Assembly: GCA_963853835.1 (NCBI GenBank) | Contig: OY970832.1 | Location: forward strand, 34,752,063-34,816,062 | Direction: 5' to 3' | DNA from: Calendula officinalis | Lineage: Eukaryota > Streptophyta > Magnoliopsida > Asterales > Asteraceae | DNA: 64,000 nt | Part shown: in pieces, positions 50,157 through 63,600 of the stretch | Layout: each line of letters starts with the position of its first letter | Position numbering within the stretch: position 1 is the stretch's first letter | Program-made: the position numbers and the translations under genes | Notes under the pieces: generated by a model | What the model was told of the DNA's origin: nothing | The model's input: the letters and a program-made list of their open reading frames with translations, nothing else | Database searches by the model: none

Positions 50157-53100
50157 CCTATTGTCACGCAATCTTGGATATTGAAGAGTTCGGCCCGAAG
50201 AGGGATGTTCGGGTCGAAGTGATGTTCGGGCCGAAGTGGTGTTCGGGCCGAAGTGGTGTTCGGGCCGAAGTGGTGTTCGGGCCGAAGTTCGGTGTTCGGG
50301 CTGAGGATGATGTTCGGGCCGAGGTTGAAGTTCGGGCCGAGGTCGGGAGTCGGGCCGAGGTTGAAGTTCGGGCCGAGGTTGAAGTTCGGGCCGAAAATGA
50401 AGTTCGGGCCGGGAACAGTGAAGAGTTCGGGCCGAACTTGTTCTTGGCGGTGACGAACGAACCAGCTATTTTGGTTACTCGTGGGCGTGAAACGGACACC
50501 CGAGCTGAAAGTTATGAATGTTTTAGTATATCACCTTTTGTCACGCAATCTTGGATATTGAAGAGTTCGGGCCGAAGAGGGATGTTCGGGCCGAAGTGGT
50601 GTTCGGGCCGAAGTGGGATGTTCGGGCCGAAGTGGTGTTCGGGCCGAAGTTCGTTGTTCGGGCCGAGGATGATGTTCGGGCCGAGGTTGAAGTTCGGGCC
50701 GAGGTTGGAGTTCGGGCCGAGGTTGAAGTTCGGGCCGAAAATGAAGTTCGGGCCGGGAACAGTGAAGAGTTCGGGCCGAACTTATTCTTGGAAGTGACGA
50801 ACGAACCAGCTATTTTGGACACTCGTGGGCGTGAAACGGACACCTGAGCTGAAAGTTATGAATGTTTTAGTATTGCACCTTTTGTCACATAATCTTGGAT
50901 ATTGAAGACTTCGGGCTGAAGAGGGATGCTCGGGCCGAAGTGGTGTTCGGGCCGAAGTGGGATGTTCGGGCCGAAGTGGTGTTCGGGCCGAAGTTCGGTG
51001 TTCGAGCCGAAGTTCGGTGTTCGGGCCGAGGATGATGTTCGGGCCGAGGTTGAAGTTCGGGCCGAGGTCAGAGTTCGGGCCGAGGTTGAAGATCGGGCCG
51101 AGGTTGAAGTTCGTGCCGAAAATAAAGTTCGGGCCGGGAACAGTGAAGAGTTCGGGCCGAACTTTTTCTTGGCAGTGACGAACGAACCAGCTATTTTGGT
51201 TACTCGTGGGCGTGAAACGGACACCCGAGCTGAAAGTTATGAATGTTTTAGTATATCACCTTTTGTCACACAATCTTGGATATTGAAGAGTTCGGGCCGA
51301 TGAGGGATGTTCGGGCCGAAGTGGTGTTCGGGCTGATGTTCGGTGTTCGGGCCGAGGATGATATTCGGGCCGAGGTTGAAGTTCAGGCTGAGGTCGGAGT
51401 TTGGGCCGAGGTTGAAGTTCGGGCCGAGGTTGAAGTTCGGGCCGAAAATGAAGTTCGGGCCGGGAACAGTGAAGAGTTCGGGCCGAACTTGTTCTTGGCA
51501 GTGACGAACGAACCAGCTATTTTGGTCACTCGTGGGCGTGAAACGGACACCCGAGCTGAAAGTTATGAATGTTTTAGTATAGCACCTTTTGTCACACAAT
51601 CTTGGATATTGAAGAGTTCGGGCCGAAGAGGGATGTTCGGGCCGAAGTGGTGTCCGGGCGGAAGTGGTGTTCGGGCCGAAGTGGTGTTCGGGCCGAAGTT
51701 CGGTGTTCGGGCCGAGGATGATGTTCGGGTCGAGGTTGAAGTTCGGGCCGAGGTTGAAGTTCGGGCCGAAAATGAAGTTCGGGCCGGGAACAGTGAAGAG
51801 TTCGGGCCGAACTTGTTCTTGGCAGTGACGAACGAACCAGCTATTTTGGTTACTCGTGGGCGTGAAACGGACACCCGAGCTGAAAGTTATGAATGTTTTA
51901 GTATATCACCTTTTGTCACGCAATCTTGGATATTGAAGAGTTCGGGCCGAAGAGGGATGTTCGGGCCGAAGTGGTGTTCGGGCCGAAGTGGGATGTTCGG
52001 GCCGAAGTGGTGTTCGGGCCGAAGTTCGGTGTTCGGGTCGAGGATGATGTTCGGGTCGAGGTTTAAGTTCGGGCCGAGGTCGGAGTTCGGGCCGAGGTTA
52101 AAGTTCGGGCCGAGGTGGAAGTTCGGGCCGAAAATGAAGTTCGGGCCGGGAACAGTGAAGAGTTCGGGCCGAACTTGTTCTTGGCAGTGACGAACGAACT
52201 AGCTATTTTGGTTACTCGTGGGCGTGAAACGGACACCCGAGCTGAAAGTTATGAATGTTTTAGTATATCACCTTTTGTCACACAATCTTGGATATTGAAG
52301 AGTTCGGGCCGAAGAGGGATGTTCGGGCCGAAGTGGTGTTCGGGCCGAAGTGGTGTTCGGGCCGATGTTCGGTGTTCGGACCGAGGATGATATTCGGGCC
52401 GAGGTTGAAGTTCAGGCTGAGGTCAGAGTTTGGGCCGAGGTTGAAGTTCGGGCCGAGGTTGAAGTTCGGGCCGAAAATGAAGTTCGGGCCGGGAACAGTG
52501 AAGAGTTCGGGCCGAACTTGTTCTTGGCAGTGACGAACGAACCAGCTATTTTGGTCAATCATGGGCGTGAAACGGACACCCGAGCTGAAAGTTATGAATG
52601 TTTTAGTATAGCACCTTTTGTCACACAATCTTGGATATTGAAGAGTTCGGGCCGAAGAGGGATGTTCAGGCCGAAGTGGTGTTCGGGCTGAAGTGGTGTT
52701 CGGCCCGAAGTGGTGTTCGGGCCGAATTTCGGTGTTCGGGTCGAGGTTGAAGTTCGGGCCGAGGTCGGAGTTCGGGCCGAGGTTAAAGTTCGGGCCGAGG
52801 TTGAAGTTCGGGCCGAAAATGAAGTTCGGGCCGGGAACAGTGAAGAGTTCGGGCCGAACTTGATCTTGGCAGTGACGAACGAACCAGCTATTTTGGTTAC
52901 TCGTTGCGTGAAACGGACACCCGAGCTGAAAGTTATGAATGTTTTAGTATATCACCTTTTGTCACGCAATCTTGGATATTGAAGAGTTCGGCCAGAAGAG
53001 GGATGTTCGGGCCGAAGTGGTGTTCGGGCCGAGGTGGTGTTCGGGCCGAGGTGGTGTTCGGGCCGAAGTGGTGTTCGGGCCGAAGTTAGGTGTTCGGGCC

Positions 53101-54240
53101 GAAGTTCGGTGTTCGGGCCGAGGATGATGTTCGGGCCGAGGTTGAAGTTCGGGCCGAGGTCGGAGTTCGGGCCGAAGTTAAAGTTCGGCCAGAGGTTGAA
53201 GTTCGGGCCGAAAATGAAGTTTGGGCCGGGAACAGTGAAGAGTTCGGGCCGAACTTGTTCTTGGCAGTGACGAACGAACCAGCTATTTTGGTTACTCGTG
53301 GGCGTGAAACGGACACCCGAGCTGAAAGTTATGAATGTTTTAGTATATCACCTTTTGTCACGCAATCTTGGATATTGAAGAGTTCGGCCCGAAGAGGGAT
53401 GTTCGGGCCGAAGTGGTGTTTGGGCCGAAGTGGGATGTTCGGGCCGAAGTGGTGTTCGGGCCGAAGTTCGGTGTTCGGGCCGAGGATGATGTTCGGGCCG
53501 AGGTTGAAGTTCGGGCCGAGGTCGGAGTTCGGGCCGAGGTTGAAGTTCGGGCCGGGAACAGTGAAGAGTTCGGGCCGAACTTATTCTTGGCAGTGACAAA
53601 CGAACCAGCTATTTTGGTCACTCGTGGGCGTGAAACGGACACCCGAGCTGAAAGTTATGAATGTTTTAGTATAACACCTTTTGTCACACAATCTTGGATA
53701 TTGAAGAGTTCGGGCTGAAGAGGGATGTTCGGGCCGAAGTGGTGTTCGGGCCGAAGTGGGATGTTCGGGCCGAAGTGGTGTTCAGGCCGAAGTTCGGTGT
53801 TCGGGCCGAAGTTCGGTGTTCGGGCCGAGGATGATGTTCGGGCCGAGGTTGAAGTTCGGGCCGAGGTCAGAGTTCGGGCCGAGGTTGAAGATCGGGCCGA
53901 GGTTGAAATTCGTGCTGAAAATAAAGTTCGGGCCGGGAACAGTGAAGAGTTCGGGCCGAACTTGTTCTTGGCAGTGACGAACGAACCATCTATTTTGGTT
54001 ACTCATGGGCGTGAAACGGACACCCGAGCTGAAAGTTATGAAGGTTTTAGTATATCACCTTTTGTCACACAATCTTGGATATTGAAGAGTTCGGGCCGAA
54101 GAGGGATGTTCGGGCCGAAGTGGTGTTCGGGCCGAAGCGGTGTTCGGGCCGAAGTGGTGTTCGGGCCGAAGTTCGGTGTTCGGATCGAGAATGATGTTCG
54201 GGTCGAGGTTGAAGTTCGGGCCGAGGTCGGAGTTCGGGCC

Positions 54241-54300
54241 GAGGTTAAAGTTCGGGCCGAAGTGGTGTTCGGGCCGAAGTGGTGTTCGGGCTAATGTTCG
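54241..54300. repeat. Second linker-less monomer fusion
   Basis: A monomer starting near 54075 reaches GGTTAAAG and then, without the remaining subrepeats or linker, restarts with two AAGTGGTG subrepeats and GGGCTAATGTTCGGTG. The composite is about 484 bp. It joins a TTAAAG-type monomer to a CTGATG-type monomer, presumably by unequal exchange within the subrepeat tract. Confidence 0.8.
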
Positions 54301-57300
54301 GTGTTCGGGCCGAGGATGATGTTCGGGCCGAGGTTGAAGTTCAGGCTGAGGTCGGAGTTTGGGCCGAGGTTGAAGTTCGGGCCGAGGTTGAAGTTCGGGC
54401 CGAAAATGAAGTTCGGGCCGGGAACAGTGAAGAGTTCGGGCCGAACTTGTTCTTGGCAGTGACGAACGAACCAGCATTTTGGTCACTCGTGGGCGTGAAA
54501 CGGACACCCGAGCTGAAAGTTATGAATGTTTTAGTATAGCACCTTTTGTCACACAATCTTGGATATTGAAGACTTCGGGCCGAAGAGGGATGTTCGGGCC
54601 GAAGTGGTGTTCGGGCCGAAGTGGTGTTCGGGCCGAAGTGGTGTTCGGGCCGAAGGTCGGTGTTCGGATCGAGGATGATGTTCGGGTCGAGGTTGAAGTT
54701 CGGGCCGAGGTCGGAGTTCGGGCCGAGGTTAAAGTTCGGGCCGAGGTTGAAGTTCGGGCCGAAAATGAAGTTCGGTCCGGGAACAGTGAAGAGTTCGGGC
54801 CGAACTTGTTCTTGGCAGTGACGAACGAACCAGCTATTTTGGTTACTCGTGGGCGTGAAACGGACACCCGAGATGAAAGTTATGAATGTTTTAGTATATC
54901 ACCTTTTGTCACGCAATCTTGGATATTGAAGAGTTCGGCCCGAAGAGGGATGTTCGGGCCGAAGTGGTGTTCGGGCCGAAGTGGGATGTTCGGGCCGAAG
55001 TGGTGTTCGGGCCGAAGTTCGGTGTTCGGGTCGAGGATGATGTTCGGGTCGAGGTTTAAGTTCGGGCCGAGGTCGGAGTTCGGGCCGAGGTTAAAGTTCG
55101 GGCCGAGGTGGAAGTTCGGGCCGAAAATGAAGTTCGGGCCGGGAACAGTGAAGATTTCGGGCCGAACTTGTTCTTGGCAGTGACGAACGAACTAGCTATT
55201 TTGGTTACTCGTGGGCGTGAAACGGACACCCGAGCTGAAAGTTATGAATGTTTTAGTATATCACCTTTTGTCACACAATCTTGGATATTGAAGAGTTCGG
55301 GCCGAAGAGGGATGTTCGGGCCGAAGTGGTGTTCGGGCCGAAGTGGTGTTCGGGCCGATGTTCGGTGTTCGGGCCGAGGATGATATTCGGGCCGAGGTTG
55401 AAGTTCAGGCTGAGGTCAGAGTTTGGGCCGAGGTTGAAGTTCGGGCCGAGGTTGAAGTTCGGGCCGAAAATGAAGTTCGGGCCGGGAACAGTGAAGAGTT
55501 CGGGCCGAACTTGTTCTTGGCAGTGACGAACGAACCAGCTATTTTGGTCACTCATGGGCGTGAAACGGACACCCGAGCTGAAAGTTATGAATGTTTTAGT
55601 ATAGCACCTTTTGTCACACAATCTTGGATATTGAAGAGTTCGGGCCGAAGAGGGATGTTCAGGCCGAAGTGGTGTTCGGGCTGAAGTGGTGTTCGGGCCG
55701 AAGTGGTGTTCGGGCCGAAGTTCGGTGTTCGGGCCGAGGATGATGTTCGGGTCGAGGTTGAAGTTCGGGCCGAGGTCGGAGTTCGGGCGGAGGTTAAAGT
55801 TCGGGCCGAGGTTGAAGTTCGGGCCGAAAATGAAGTTCGGGCCGGGAACAGTGAAGAGTTCGGGCCGAACTTGTTCTTGGCAGTGACGAACGAACCAGCT
55901 ATTTTGGTTACTCGTGGGCGTGAAACGGTCACCCGAGCTGAAAGTTATAAATGTTTTAGTATATCACCTTTTGTCACACAATCTTGGATATTGAAGAGTT
56001 CGGCCCGAAGAGGGATGTTCGGGCCGAAGTGGTGTTCGGGCCGAAGTGGGACGTTCGGGCCGAAGTGGTGTTCGGGCCGAAGTGGTGTTCGGGCCGAAGT
56101 TCGGTGTTCGGGCCGAGGATGATGTTCGGGCCGAGGTTGAAGTTCGGGCCGAGGTCGGAGTTCGGGCCGAGGTTGAAGTTCGGGCCGGGAACAGTGAAGA
56201 GTTCGGGCCGAACTTATTCTTGGAAGTGACGAACGAACCAGCTATTTTGGTCACTCGTGGGCGTGAAACGGACACCCGAGCTGAAAGTTATGAATGTTTT
56301 AGTATAACACCTTTTGTCACACAATCTTGGATATTGAAGAGTTCGGGCTGAAGAGGGATGTTCGGGCCGAAGTGGTGTTCGGGCCGAAGTGGGATGTTCG
56401 GGCCGAAGTGGTGTTCGGGCCGAAGTTCGGTGTTCGGGCCGAAGTTCGGTGTTCGGGCCGAGGATGATGTTCGGGCCGAGGTTGAAGTTCGGGCCGAGGT
56501 CAGAGTTCGGGCCGAGGTTGAAGATCGGGCCGAGGTTGAAGTTTGTGCCGAAAATAAAGTTCGGGCCGGGAACAGTGAAGAGTTCGGGCCGAACTTGTTC
56601 TTGGCAGTGACGAACGAACCAGCTATTTTGGTTACTCGTGGGCGTGAAACGGACACCCGAGCTGAAAGTTATGAAGGTTTTAGTATATCACCTTTTGTCA
56701 CACAATCTTGGATATTGAAGAGTTCGGGCCGAAGAGGGATGTTCGTGCCGAAGTGGTGTTCGGGCCGAAGTGGTGTTCGTGCTGATGTTCGGTGTTCGAG
56801 CCGAGGATGATGTTCGGGCCGAGGTTGAAGTTCAGGCTGAGGTCGGAGTTTGGGCCGAGGTTGAAGTTCGGGCCGAGGTTGAAGTTCGGGCCGAAAATGA
56901 AGTTCGGGCCGGGAACAGTGAAGAGTTCGGGCCGAAATTGTTCTTGGCAGTGACGAACGAACCAGCTATTTTGGTCACTCGTGGGCGTGAAACGGACACC
57001 CGAGCTGAAAGTTATGAATGTTTTAGTATAGCACCTTTTGTCACACAATCTTGGATATTGAAGAGTTCGGGCCGAAGAGGGATGTTCGGGCCGAAGTGGT
57101 GTTCGGGCCGAAGTGGTGTTCGGGCCGAAGTTGGGTGTTCGGATCGAGGATGATGTTCGGGTCGAGGTTGAAGTTCGGGCCGAGGTCGGAGTTCGGGCCG
57201 AGGTTAAAGTTCGGGCCGAGGTTGAAGTTCAAGCCGAAAATGAAGTTCGGGCCGGGAACAGTGAAGAGTTCGGGCCGAACTTGTTCTTGGCAGTGACGAA

Positions 57301-57606
57301 CGAACCAGCTATTTTGGTTACTCGTGGGCGTGAAACGGACACCCGAGCTGAAAGTTATGAATGTTTTAGTATATCACCTTTTGTCACGCAATCTTGGATA
57401 TTGAAGAGTTCGGCCCGAAGAGGGATGTTCGGGCCGAAGTGGTGTTCGGGCCGAAGTGGGATGTTCGGGCCGAAGTGGTGTTCGGGCCGAAGTTCGGTGT
57501 TCGGGTCGAGGATGATGTTCGGGTCGAGGTTTAAGTTCGGGCCGAGGTCGGAGTTCGGGCCGAGGTTAAAGTTCGGGCCGGGGTGGAAGTTCGGGCCGAA
57601 AATGAA

Positions 57607-60600
57607 GTTCGGGCCGGGAACAGTGAAGAGTTCGGGCCGAACTTGTTTTTGCACTGACGAACGAACTAGCTATTTTGGTTACTCGTGGGCGTGAAACGGA
57701 CACCCGAGCTGAAAGTTATGAATGTTTTAGTATATCACCTTTTGTCACACAATCTTGGATATTGAAGAGTTCGGGCCGAAGAGGGATGTTCGGGCCGAAG
57801 TGGTGTTCGGGCCGAAGTGGTGTTCGGGCCGATGTTCGGTGTTCGGGCCGAGGATGATATTCGGGCCGAGGTTGAAGTTCAGGCTGAGGTCAGAGTTTGG
57901 GCCGAGGTTGAAGTTCGGGCCGAGGTTGAAGTTCGGGCCGAAAATGAAGTTCGGGCCGGGAACAGTGAAGAGTTCGGGCCGAACTTGTTATTGGCAGTGA
58001 CGAACGAACCAGCTATTTTGGTCACTCATGGGCGTGAAACGGTCACCCGAGCTGAAAGTTATGAATGTTTTAGTATAGCACCTTTTGTCACACAATCTTG
58101 GATATTGAAGAGTTCGGGCCGAAGAGGGATGTTCAGGCCGAAGTGGTGTTCGGGCTGAAGTGGTGTTCGGGCCGAAGTGGTGTTCGGGCCGAAGTTCGGT
58201 GTTCGGGCCGAGGATGATGTTCGGGTCGAGGTTGAAGTTCGGGCCGAGGTCGGAGTTCGGGCCGAGGTTAAAGTTCGATCCGAGGTTGAAGTTCGGGCCG
58301 AAAATGAAGTTCGGGCCCGGAACAGTGAAGAGTTCGGGCCGAACTTGTTCTTGGCAGTGACGAACGAACAAGCTATTTTGGTTACTCGTGGGCGTGAAAC
58401 GGACACCCGAGCTGAAAGTTATGAATGTTTTAGTATATCACGTTTTGTCACGCAATCTTGGATATTGAAGAGTTCGGCCCGAAGAGGGATGTTCGGGCCG
58501 AAGTGGTGTTCGGGCCGAAGTGGGATGTTCGGGCCGAAGTGGTGTTCGGGCCGAAGAGGTGTTCGGGCCGAAGTTCGGTGTTCGGGCCGAGGATGATGTT
58601 CGGGCCGAGGTTGAAGTTCGGGCCGAGGTCGGAGTTCGGGCCGAAGTTAAAGTTCGGGCAGAGGTTGAAGTTCGGGCCGAAAATGAAGTTCGGGCCGAGA
58701 ACAGTGAAGAGTTCGGGCCGAACTTGTTCTTGGCAGTGACGAACGAACCAGCTATTTTGGTTACTCGTGGGCGTGAAACGGACACCCGAGCTGAAAGTTA
58801 TGAATGTTTTAGTATATCACCTTTTGTCACGCAATCTTGGATATTGAAGAGTTCGGCCCGAAGAGGGATGTTCGGGCCGAAGTGGTCTTTGGGCCGAAGT
58901 GGGATGTTCGGGCCGAAGTGGTGTTCGGGCCGAAGTTCGGTGTTCGGGCCGAGGATGATGTTCGGGCCGAGGTTGAAGTTCGGGCCGAGGTCGGAGTTCG
59001 GGCCGAGGTTGAAGTTCGGGCCGGGAACAGTGAAGAGTTCGGGCCGAACTTATTCTTGGAAGTGACGAACGAACCAGCTATTTTGGTCACTCGTGGGCGT
59101 GAAACGGACACCCGAGCTGAAAGTTATGAATGTTTTAGTATAACACCTTTTGTCACACAATCTTGGATATTGAAGAGTTCGGGCTGAAGAGGGATGTTCG
59201 GGCCGAAGTGGTGTTCGGGCCGAAGTGGGATGTTCGGGCCGAAGTGGTGTTCGGGCCGAAGTTCGGTGTTCGGGCCGAAGTTCGGTGTTCGGGCCGAGGA
59301 TGATGTTCGGGCCGAGGTTGAAGTTCGGGCCGAGGTCAGAGTTCGGGCCGAGGTTGAAGATCGGGCCGAGGTTGAAGTTCGTGCCGAAAATAAAGTTCGG
59401 GCCGGGAACAGTGAAGAGTTCGGGCCGAACTTGTTCTTGGCAGTGACGAACGAACCAGCTATTTTGGTTACTCGTGGGCGTGAAACGGACACCCGAGCTG
59501 AAAGTTATGAATGTTTTAGTATATCACCTTTTGTCACACAATCTTGGATATTGAAGAGTTCGGGCCGAAGAGGGATGTTCGGGCCGAAGTGGTGTTCGGG
59601 CCGAAGTGGTGTTCGGGCTGATGTTCGGTGTTCGGGCCGAGGATGATGTTCGGGCCGAGGTTGAAGTTCAGGCTGAGGTCGGAGTTTGGGCCGAGGTTGA
59701 AGTTCGGGCCGAGGTTGAAGTTCGGGCCGAAAATGAAGTTCGGGCCGGGAACAGTGAGGAGTTCGGGCCGAACTTGTTCTTGGCAGTGACGAACGAACCA
59801 GCTATTTTGGTCACTCGTGGGCGTGAAACGGACACCCGAGCTGAAAGTTATGAATGTTTTAGTATAGCACCTTTTGTCACACAATCTTGGATATTGAAGA
59901 GTTCGGGCCGAAGAGGGATGTTCGGGCCGAAGTGGTGTTCGGGCCGAAGTGGTGTTCGGGCCGAAGTGGTGTTCGGGCCGAAGTGGTGTTCGGGCCGAAG
60001 TTCGGTGTTCGGATCGAGGATGATGTTCGGGTCGAGGTTGAAGTTCGGGCCGAGGTCGGAGTTCGGGCCGAGGTTAAAGTTCGGGCCGAGGTTGAAGTTC
60101 GGGCCGAAAATGAAGTTCGGGCCGGGAACAGTGAAGAGTTCGGGCCGAACTTGTTCTTGGCAGTGACGAACGAACCAGCTATTTTGGTTACTCGTGGGCA
60201 TGAAACGGACACCCGAGCTGAAAGTTATGAATGTTTTAGTATATCACCTTTTGTCACACAATCTTGGATATTGAAGAGTTCGGGCCGAAGAGGGATGTTC
60301 GGGCCGAAGTGGTGTTCGGGCCGAAGTGGTGTTCGGGCCGAAGTGGTTTTCGGGCCGATGTTCGGTGTTCGGGCCGAGGATGATGTTCGGGCCGAGGTTG
60401 AAGTTCAGGCTGAGGTCAGAGTTTGGGCCGAGGTTGAAGTTCGGGCCGAGGTTGAAGTTCGGGCAGAAAATGAAGTTCGGGCCGGGAACAGTGAAGAGTT
60501 CGGGCCGAACTTGTTCTTGGCAGTGACGAACGAACCAGCTATTTTGGTCACTCGTGGGCGTGAAACAGACACCCGAGCTGAAAGTTATGAATGTTTTAGT

Positions 60601-63600
60601 ATAGCACCTTTTGTCACACAATCTTGGATATTGAAGAGTTCGGGCCGAAGTGGTGTTCGGGCCGAAGTGGTGTTCGGGCCGAAGTTCGGTGTTCGGGCCG
60701 AGGATGATGTTCGGGCCGGGAACAGTGAAGAGTTCGGGCCGAACTTGTTTTTGCACTGACGAACGAACTAGCTATTTTGGTTACTCGTGGGCGTGAAACG
60801 GACACCCGAGCTGAAAGTTATGAATGTTTTAGTATATCACCTTTTGTCACACAATCTTGGATATTGAAGAGTTCGGGCCGAAGAGGGATGTTCGGGCCGA
60901 AGTGGTGTTCGGGCCGAAGTGGTGTTCGGGCCGATGTTCGGTGTTCGGGCCGAGGATGATATTCGGGCCGAGGTTGAAGTTCAGGCTGAGGTCAGAGTTT
61001 GGGCCGAGGTTGAAGTTCGGGCCGAGGTTGAAGTTCGGGCCGAAAATGAAGTTCGGGCCGGGAACAGTGAAGAGTTCGGGCCGAACTTGTTATTGGCAGT
61101 GACGAACGAACCAGCTATTTTGGTCACTCATGGGCGTGAAACGGTCACCCGAGCTGAAAGTTATGAATGTTTTAGTATAGCACCTTTTGTCACACAATCT
61201 TGGATATTGAAGAGTTCGGGCCGAAGAGGGATGTTCAGGCCGAAGTGGTGTTCGGGCTGAAGTGGTGTTCGGGCCGAAGTGGTGTTCGGGCCGAAGTTCG
61301 GTGTTCGGGCCGAGGATGATGTTCGGGTCGAGGTTGAAGTTCGGGCCGAGGTCGGAGTTCGGGCCGAGGTTAAAGTTCGATCCGAGGTTGAAGTTCGGGC
61401 CGAAAATGAAGTTCGGGCCGGGAACAGTGAAGAGTTCGGGCCGAACTTGTTCTTGGCAGTGACGAACGAACAAGCTATTTTGGTTACTCGTGGGCGTGAA
61501 ACGGACACCCGAGCTGAAAGTTATGAATGTTTTAGTATATCACGTTTTGTCACGCAATCTTGGATATTGAAGAGTTCGGCCCGAAGAGGGATGTTCGGGC
61601 CGAAGTGGTGTTCGGGCCGAAGTGGGATGTTCGGGCCGAAGTGGTGTTCGGGCCGAAGAGGTGTTCGGGCCGAAGTTCGGTGTTCGGGCCGAGGATGATG
61701 TTCGGGCCGAGGTTGAAGTTCGGGCCGAGGTCGGAGTTCGGGCCGAAGTTAAAGTTCGGGCAGAGGTTGAAGTTCGGGCCGAAAATGAAGTTCGGGCCGA
61801 GAACAGTGAAGAGTTCGGGCCGAACTTGTTCTTGGCAGTGACGAACGAACCAGCTATTTTGGTTACTCGTGGGCGTGAAACGGACACCCGAGCTGAAAGT
61901 TATGAATGTTTTAGTATATCACCTTTTGTCACGCAATCTTGGATATTGAAGAGTTCGGCCCGAAGAGGGATGTTCGGGCCGAAGTGGTCTTTGGGCCGAA
62001 GTGGGATGTTCGGGCCGAAGTGGTGTTCGGGCCGAAGTTCGGTGTTCGGGCCGAGGATGATGTTCGGGCCGAGGTTGAAGTTCGGGCCGAGGTCGGAGTT
62101 CGGGCCGAGGTTGAAGTTCGGGCCGGGAACAGTGAAGAGTTCGGGCCGAACTTATTCTTGGAAGTGACGAACGAACCAGCTATTTTGGTCACTCGTGGGC
62201 GTGAAACGGACACCCGAGCTGAAAGTTATGAATGTTTTAGTATAACACCTTTTGTCACACAATCTTGGATATTGAAGAGTTCGGGCTGAAGAGGGATGTT
62301 CGGGCCGAAGTGGTGTTCGGGCCGAAGTGGGATGTTCGGGCCGAAGTGGTGTTCGGGCCGAAGTTCGGTGTTCGGGCCGAAGTTCGGTGTTCGGGCCGAG
62401 GATGATGTTCGGGCCGAGGTTGAAGTTCGGGCCGAGGTCAGAGTTCGGGCCGAGGTTGAAGATCGGGCCGAGGTTGAAGTTCGTGCCGAAAATAAAGTTC
62501 GGGCCGGGAACAGTGAAGAGTTCGGGCCGAACTTGTTCTTGGCAGTGACGAACGAACCAGCTATTTTGGTTACTCGTGGGCGTGAAACGGACACCCGAGC
62601 TGAAAGTTATGAATGTTTTAGTATATCACCTTTTGTCACACAATCTTGGATATTGAAGAGTTCGGGCCGAAGAGGGATGTTCGGGCCGAAGTGGTGTTCG
62701 GGCCGAAGTGGTGTTCGGGCTGATGTTCGGTGTTCGGGCCGAGGATGATGTTCGGGCCGAGGTTGAAGTTCAGGCTGAGGTCGGAGTTTGGGCCGAGGTT
62801 GAAGTTCGGGCCGAGGTTGAAGTTCGGGCCGAAAATGAAGTTCGGGCCGGGAACAGTGAGGAGTTCGGGCCGAACTTGTTCTTGGCAGTGACGAACGAAC
62901 CAGCTATTTTGGTCACTCGTGGGCGTGAAACGGACACCCGAGCTGAAAGTTATGAATGTTTTAGTATAGCACCTTTTGTCACACAATCTTGGATATTGAA
63001 GAGTTCGGGCCGAAGAGGGATGTTCGGGCCGAAGTGGTGTTCGGGCCGAAGTGGTGTTCGGGCCGAAGTGGTGTTCGGGCCGAAGTGGTGTTCGGGCCGA
63101 AGTTCGGTGTTCGGATCGAGGATGATGTTCGGGTCGAGGTTGAAGTTCGGGCCGAGGTCGGAGTTCGGGCCGAGGTTAAAGTTCGGGCCGAGGTTGAAGT
63201 TCGGGCCGAAAATGAAGTTCGGGCCGGGAACAGTGAAGAGTTCGGGCCGAACTTGTTCTTGGCAGTGACGAACGAACCAGCTATTTTGGTTACTCGTGGG
63301 CATGAAACGGACACCCGAGCTGAAAGTTATGAATGTTTTAGTATATCACCTTTTGTCACACAATCTTGGATATTGAAGAGTTCGGGCCGAAGAGGGATGT
63401 TCGGGCCGAAGTGGTGTTCGGGCCGAAGTGGTGTTCGGGCCGAAGTGGTTTTCGGGCCGATGTTCGGTGTTCGGGCCGAGGATGATGTTCGGGCCGAGGT
63501 TGAAGTTCAGGCTGAGGTCAGAGTTTGGGCCGAGGTTGAAGTTCGGGCCGAGGTTGAAGTTCGGGCAGAAAATGAAGTTCGGGCCGGGAACAGTGAAGAG

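Larger units (their letters stand above)
49160..52190. repeat. Segmental copy of 43.2-46.2 kb
   Basis: Monomers at 49166, 49546, 49892, 50174, 50551, 50896, 51276 and 51602 match those at 43221, 43584, 43907, 44190, 44551, 44895, 45259 and 45586 in order and rare variants. The offset drifts from about 5945 to 6017 through gain or loss of single subrepeats. The shared linker deletion near 44160 and 50145 makes common descent secure. Confidence 0.75.
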
